Shown here: positions 3,329 through 6,552 of the stretch, piece by piece
How the letters are laid out: every line of letters starts with the position of its first letter
Numbering within the stretch: position 1 is the first letter of the stretch
Origin: Candidatus Aerophobus profundus SCGC AAA252-L23
GTDB taxonomy: Bacteria; Aerophobota; Aerophobia; Aerophobales; Aerophobaceae
Assembly: GCA_000402295.1 (NCBI GenBank)
Contig: AQRW01000146.1
Coordinates: 1 to 6,552, forward strand
Length of the DNA: 6,552 bases
Reading direction: 5' to 3'
The notes under the pieces: model-generated
Database searches by the model: none
What the model was told of the DNA's origin: nothing
Seen by the model: only the letters and a program-made list of their open reading frames with translations
Program-made: the position numbers and the translations under genes

Positions 3329-4795
3329 ATGATTAAATTGGGAGAGTGGTCAGCAATCAGACAGCTATACGAACAAGGATATGGGAAAAGAAGAATCGCC
3401 AGAATGCTGGGGGTATCAAGGAATACGGTAAGAAAAGCCATAGAGCAAGAAGATACTTCCACCTATCAGCGCCGGGTGCATCCGGTCAAGAAAACTGATC
3501 CTTTTGAGGATCTGATCAAGGAGATGTTCTGGGAGAAGAAGTTTATTGGTACCAGGATTTTGACTGAGGTCAAGAAAGAAGGCTACACTGGGTCCCTCAC
3601 CAGCCTGTACCGTCTTTTGAGGAAGATAAGAAAGGATCCTCCCCTAAGAACTACCTGCCGGTATGAAACCGATCCAGCAGAGCAGGGTCAGTTTGACTGG
3701 ACTCCTTATGAGGTAGTGCTGGGAGGAGAAAAACGAAAGGTGTATTGCTTTTCATTTATCCTGGGCTACTCCCGAAGAAAGTATATAACCTTCAGTTTAA
3801 GGAAAACTCTGGCCAGTGTAATTGAGGCTCTGGAGGAGGCTCTTCGGTTCTTTCAGGGATCACCAATAAAACTGCTCATTGATAATGCCAAGCAAATGGT
3901 AGTGGAATACCTAAAAGAAGGCATTGTCAGGTTCAATGAGACCTTCCTGGCTCTCTCAGGTCTGTATCGCTTCGAGCCGAAAGCATGCAGGCTTTACTGG
4001 CCAAGAACCAAAGGGAAAGTGGAAAGACCCTTTTACTACATCCAGGAGCATTTCATCAAGGGAAGAGAGTTTTCTTCTCTGGAAGATTTGATTCAGCAAG
4101 GCCATAAGTTCATTGATCTCTGGGATGATAAAGTACACACCACCACTCTGGAAAAACCCAAGGTGAGATTTGAGAGAGAAAAGGACCTCCTCATTCATCT
4201 GCCTGAGACTCGATTCGCTCCTACCATCAGAGAGTTAAGAAAGGTCAGCTGGGACTGCTTAGTCTCCTATCAGGGCTCCCGTTATTCCTGTCCCCATTCA
4301 TATGCTGGAAAGAGAGTCTGGGTCAGGGAATCCAAGGGAGCCTACCTGGAGATTATGGAACCCTCAGGTAGGGTCATGGCCTGTCATTCTCTTTCCTCAA
4401 AAAAGGGAGCGACTATCATTCAAAAAGAGCACTATGAGGGCATTAAATCCTCTTGCCCCAAGACTGCTCCCCGCATCAGAGAGATCTTCCTTGGCAGCTT
4501 TGCTTCCGGGGATAAGTTCTATGAGGGACTGGTAAGAAATGTTTCCTACAATGCCCCCTATCATGCCAAAAAGATCCTGGAGCAAAGAAGGATCTATGAG
4601 GATGAGTTCATTGAGGAGGCACTTGAGAAGGCCCGGGAGTTTGGAGCCTTCTCTTCTCAAGCAGTGAAGAATATTCTAGCCAGCTGTCCTCTCAAGGAGG
4701 ATCCCTTACACGTGACGGCTAGTAGCTACATCCGAGCAGGCTCCATTAGGCGCTCCTTATCTGAGTACAACCTTCTTTTAAAGGAGACAAACTAA
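3329..4795 (+). CDS. istA: IS21-family transposase IstA
   Basis: The 488-residue protein starts at ATG 3329, nine bases after AGGAGG (3314-3319). An upstream in-frame TTG at 3266 lies within the terminal repeat and is unlikely. The N-terminal helix-turn-helix (about residues 8-40, SAIRQLYEQGYGKRRIARML then GVSRNTVRKAI) binds the IS ends. The rve-type catalytic core carries the DDE triad: D123 (GQFDWTPYE), D185 (KLLIDNAKQM) and E232 (RTKGKVERPF), with 62 and 47 residues between them. A C-terminal Mu-type domain follows (about residues 300-360, with YQGSRYSCP). IstA performs the strand-transfer chemistry and needs IstB for efficient target use. The stop overlaps the istB start by one base (TAATG), the usual coupling. 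The frame is intact and every key residue is present. Confidence 0.97.
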   Translation: MIKLGEWSAIRQLYEQGYGKRRIARMLGVSRNTVRKAIEQEDTSTYQRRVHPVKKTDPFEDLIKEMFWEKKFIGTRILTEVKKEGYTGSLTSLYRLLRKIRKDPPLRTTCRYETDPAEQGQFDWTPYEVVLGGEKRKVYCFSFILGYSRRKYITFSLRKTLASVIEALEEALRFFQGSPIKLLIDNAKQMVVEYLKEGIVRFNETFLALSGLYRFEPKACRLYWPRTKGKVERPFYYIQEHFIKGREFSSLEDLIQQGHKFIDLWDDKVHTTTLEKPKVRFEREKDLLIHLPETRFAPTIRELRKVSWDCLVSYQGSRYSCPHSYAGKRVWVRESKGAYLEIMEPSGRVMACHSLSSKKGATIIQKEHYEGIKSSCPKTAPRIREIFLGSFASGDKFYEGLVRNVSYNAPYHAKKILEQRRIYEDEFIEEALEKAREFGAFSSQAVKNILASCPLKEDPLHVTASSYIRAGSIRRSLSEYNLLLKETN

Positions 4796-5562
4796 TGGGA
4801 TCAGATAAACTGGAACGCCTAAGAGAACAGCTTAAAGCTTTAAGGCTTGGTAAAATCAGGGACATTTTTGAGGAGGAGGCAGAGAAGGCAATTAAGACCA
4901 AACTTGGCTACATCGGGTACCTGGCGAAACTCATTGAAGAAGAAACCTTATCCCAAACGGATCGGTCCATCAACCGCAAAATCCAGACCGCCAAGTTCCC
5001 CTGGTTAAAGACCATAGAAGAGTTTGATTTTTCCTATCAACCCTCAATTGATGAGGAGAGAATAAGGAAACTAACTGACTTATCTTTCATCGACAGAAAA
5101 GAGAATGTACTTCTTTTGGGGCCTCCCGGGGTGGGCAAAAGTCACTTAGCTATCTCCCTGGCGATAAAGGCCTGTGTGACTCGCTACCGGGTCTTATTCC
5201 AGCATGCCAGTGACCTGGTCGGATACCTCTATGCCTCCTTGGTTGATAACACCACGGCCAGGAAACTCGATGCACTCTCAAGGCTTCAACTTCTCGTCAT
5301 TGATGAGCTGGGATACCTACCCATAGAGCCTAAAAGAGCGAATCTTTTCTTTCAGTTGGTGAGCAAACGCTATGAGCAAGGATCAATCATTCTCACTTCT
5401 AATCGTTCCTTTGATGAGTGGGGAACTACCTTTGGAGATGAGGTAATTGCCGCAGCAATTATTGACCGGCTGGTTCATCACAGTCACATATTCAACATTA
5501 CCGGCAGAAGCTACCGGGTGAAGGACAAACTGGATGGAAACCAGGATCAAAAGAGCTCATGA
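4795..5562 (+). CDS. istB: IS21-family AAA+ ATPase IstB (transposition helper)
   Basis: The 255-residue length is typical of IstB. In order: an N-terminal helical region (residues 1-60) with an AKFPWLKTIEEFDF segment at 66-79, Walker A GPPGVGKS (109-116), Walker B LLVIDELGYLP (166-176), sensor-like ILTSNRSFDEWG (199-210), and the DRLVHH arginine-finger region (224-229) followed by the ITGRSYR motif. IstB is a DnaA/DnaC-related AAA+ protein that forms ATP-dependent oligomers on DNA, remodels the target and activates IstA. The ATG overlaps the istA stop by one base, so it is translated from the same mRNA. All ATPase motifs are intact. Confidence 0.97.
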   Translation: MGSDKLERLREQLKALRLGKIRDIFEEEAEKAIKTKLGYIGYLAKLIEEETLSQTDRSINRKIQTAKFPWLKTIEEFDFSYQPSIDEERIRKLTDLSFIDRKENVLLLGPPGVGKSHLAISLAIKACVTRYRVLFQHASDLVGYLYASLVDNTTARKLDALSRLQLLVIDELGYLPIEPKRANLFFQLVSKRYEQGSIILTSNRSFDEWGTTFGDEVIAAAIIDRLVHHSHIFNITGRSYRVKDKLDGNQDQKSS

Positions 5563-5611
5563 AGGTTTTTAGGGCACAAATTTTCTATGGTGCTATGCTT
5601 GACAATCAAGG

Positions 5612-5650
5612 GCCATTGAAAACAATAAGGGTGGGTCAAAATTCAATGGC
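5612..5650. repeat. 9-bp inverted repeat GCCATTGAA/TTCAATGGC after istB
   Basis: The arms 5612-5620 and 5642-5650 are exact complements 21 bases apart. It lies between istB and the right end, with the right arm inside the inner terminal repeat. It may be a weak hairpin at the end of the istAB mRNA or part of the end complex. No T-run follows. Confidence 0.4.
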
Positions 5651-5677
5651 GAAGGTGGGTCAATTTTGGGTGGCGAT
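5630..5677 (-). repeat. tandem 24-bp right-end repeats of IS21, including the terminal inverted repeat
   Basis: Units 5630-5653 and 5654-5677 both start GGTGGGTCAA and agree at 18 of 24 positions. The outer unit, extended by one base, is the 25-bp partner of 3252-3276. Repeated end units are normal for IS21-family elements and bind several IstA molecules. Confidence 0.85.
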
Positions 5678-5679
5678 CA

Positions 5680-6552
5680 ACATTTGAGTTTCTCCAGAGA
5701 AATAATCCAGGCAGCTTCCAGGACGGACAGCTCAGAACTCTGCAGCGAAGGGTGAAGGTATGGCGGGCCACTCAAGGGACCGCCCAAAGAGGTTTTCTTT
5801 CCCCAGAAGCACCATCCGGGCAGGCTCTGTCAATCTGACTTCACCCATCTTACCAAGTTGGGTATTACCATTGGCAGGCGAACCTTTCCTCATCTCATCT
5901 ACCACTTTTGTCTAACCTATTCCAACTGGGAGACAGGAACCATTTGTTTTTCAGAGAGTTACCAATCTTTAAGTGAGGGTCTACAAGATGCTCTCTGGAA
6001 GTTGGGAGGAATACCCCAGATGCACCGTACCGATCGTCTTTCAGCCGCAGTTCACCAAGATCTAAATCCTGGGGAGTTCACTGACCGTTACCGGGGACTC
6101 GTTGGACATTACGGAATGAAGCCGGCAAGCATCCAGGCACAGGAACCTAACGAAAATGGAGATATTGAACAGCGGCACTACCGATTCAAAGGAGCCCTGG
6201 ACCAAGCTCTTATGCTCCGGGGCTCTCGGGATTTCGACAGTAGAGAAGAATATGAGGAGTCCCTTACCCGGTTATTCAGTCAACTTAATGCGGGTAGACA
6301 AAAACGCCTTCAGGAAGAAATGGCCCAGCTTAAATCTCTGCCCAGATACCGGCTTGATGATTGCCAAAAGGAAGTGCTCAGAGTGGGTCCGTCTAGCACC
6401 ATTCGCGTCTTACACAACACCTATTCGGTCAACTCTCGTCTCAGGGGAGAAATGGTGGAGGTTCGAGCCTATGTCCAGTACCTACAAGTCTGGTACGGAC
6501 AAAGACAAGTAGATACTCTTCCTCGCCTTAGAGGTGAGGGAAGCTACCGGGT
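5680..6552 (+). pseudogene. istA: second, divergent IS21-family IstA: 5'-truncated and frameshifted, 3' end beyond window
   Basis: Coding begins mid-protein exactly at the IS21 right end: TFEFLQRNNPGSFQDG, then QLRTLQRRVKVWRATQG. An extra base near 5779 shifts the frame. Beyond it the frame stays open to the window edge: PPKEVFFPQKHHPGR, LCQSDFTHLTKLGI, DALWKLGGIPQMHRTDRLSA, ANENGD-type NENGDIEQRHYRFKGAL, SRDFDSREEYEESL and LPRYRLD. The DDE triad is present: D at 5837-5839 (QSDF), D at 6032-6034 (HRTDRL) and E at 6167-6169 (GDIEQ), 65 and 45 residues apart. This is a different IS21 subgroup from the intact copy: WRA/EVFFPQ and NENGDIEQRH blocks rather than GQFDW and KGKVER. The N-terminal helix-turn-helix (roughly 100 residues) is missing. 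With a single frameshift, decay looks recent. Confidence 0.9.

Larger units (their letters stand above)
3252..5677 (+). mobile_element. intact IS21-family insertion sequence (istA-istB)
   Basis: A perfect 25-bp inverted repeat (3252-3276 and 5653-5677) encloses two complete overlapping genes, istA and istB, in the standard IS21 order. The element is about 2.4 kb, a normal size. IS21 elements usually end TG...CA: the right side has CA directly after the repeat (5678-5679), but the left side has CT instead of TG (3250-3251). Direct flanks (ACCCCC on the left, ACATTT on the right) show no 4-8 bp target duplication. The element looks capable of making both proteins. Its junctions suggest later recombination. 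Confidence 0.92.

Noticed and set aside
3956..4660. Several open frames in other phases across istA (minus 3956-4198, plus 4302-4535, minus 4397-4660)
   Set aside because: All lie inside the intact istA frame and have no ribosome binding sites or motifs.
6156..6512. 118-codon plus-strand open frame
   Set aside because: It is out of frame with the second IstA, whose conserved DDE blocks occupy the overlapping frame. The product is Ser/Pro/Lys-rich with no family features.

Overview
This window is a bacterial accessory region: a graveyard of insertion sequences surrounding one apparently intact two-gene module and one intact IS21-family transposon. The DNA is moderately AT-rich. Genes carry strong AGGAGG-type ribosome binding sites, and Arg (AGA/AGG) and Ile (ATA) codon use is purine/AT-biased. 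This fits an anaerobic or thermophilic-leaning bacterial lineage, but nothing here fixes the taxon.

Layout. Bases 1-171 hold an open frame entering from the left that runs through the 5' half of a tRNA-Arg(CCG), which is broken just after the anticodon stem. Bases 172-502 hold little except a promoter-like site and a 24-codon ORF that may be a gene stub. Bases 503-733 encode a small ribbon-helix-helix-like protein. Bases 799-1288 are a decayed, internally deleted IS3-family element whose orfA and orfB have stops and frameshifts. Bases 1346-1609 are the N-terminal part of a tyrosine recombinase that breaks off after its first catalytic arginine box. Bases 1760-2891 are an overlapping pair: an unrecognised 264-residue protein with an acidic C-terminal tail, then a MazF/PemK-type toxin. 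Bases 2897-3227 contain tandem transposon-end repeats and the C-terminal remnant of a DDE transposase. Bases 3252-5677 are an intact IS21-family element (istA-istB) bounded by a perfect 25-bp inverted repeat. Bases 5680-6552 are the interior of a second, different IS21-family istA with one frameshift, running off the right edge.

How the parts relate. The istA/istB pair is the only complete transposition machinery visible. The two flanks of this element come from different genes, and no target duplication is seen, so it probably marks a rearrangement junction rather than a simple insertion. The strongest candidate for an undescribed system is the 264-residue protein plus MazF pair. The first gene lies where a MazE-type antitoxin normally sits, overlaps the toxin gene by 8 bp and ends in a toxin-binding-like acidic helix, but it is about three times longer than usual antitoxins and has no recognisable DNA-binding domain. 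Its likely promoter, with inverted repeats that could be operators, begins exactly where the recombinase gene is broken.
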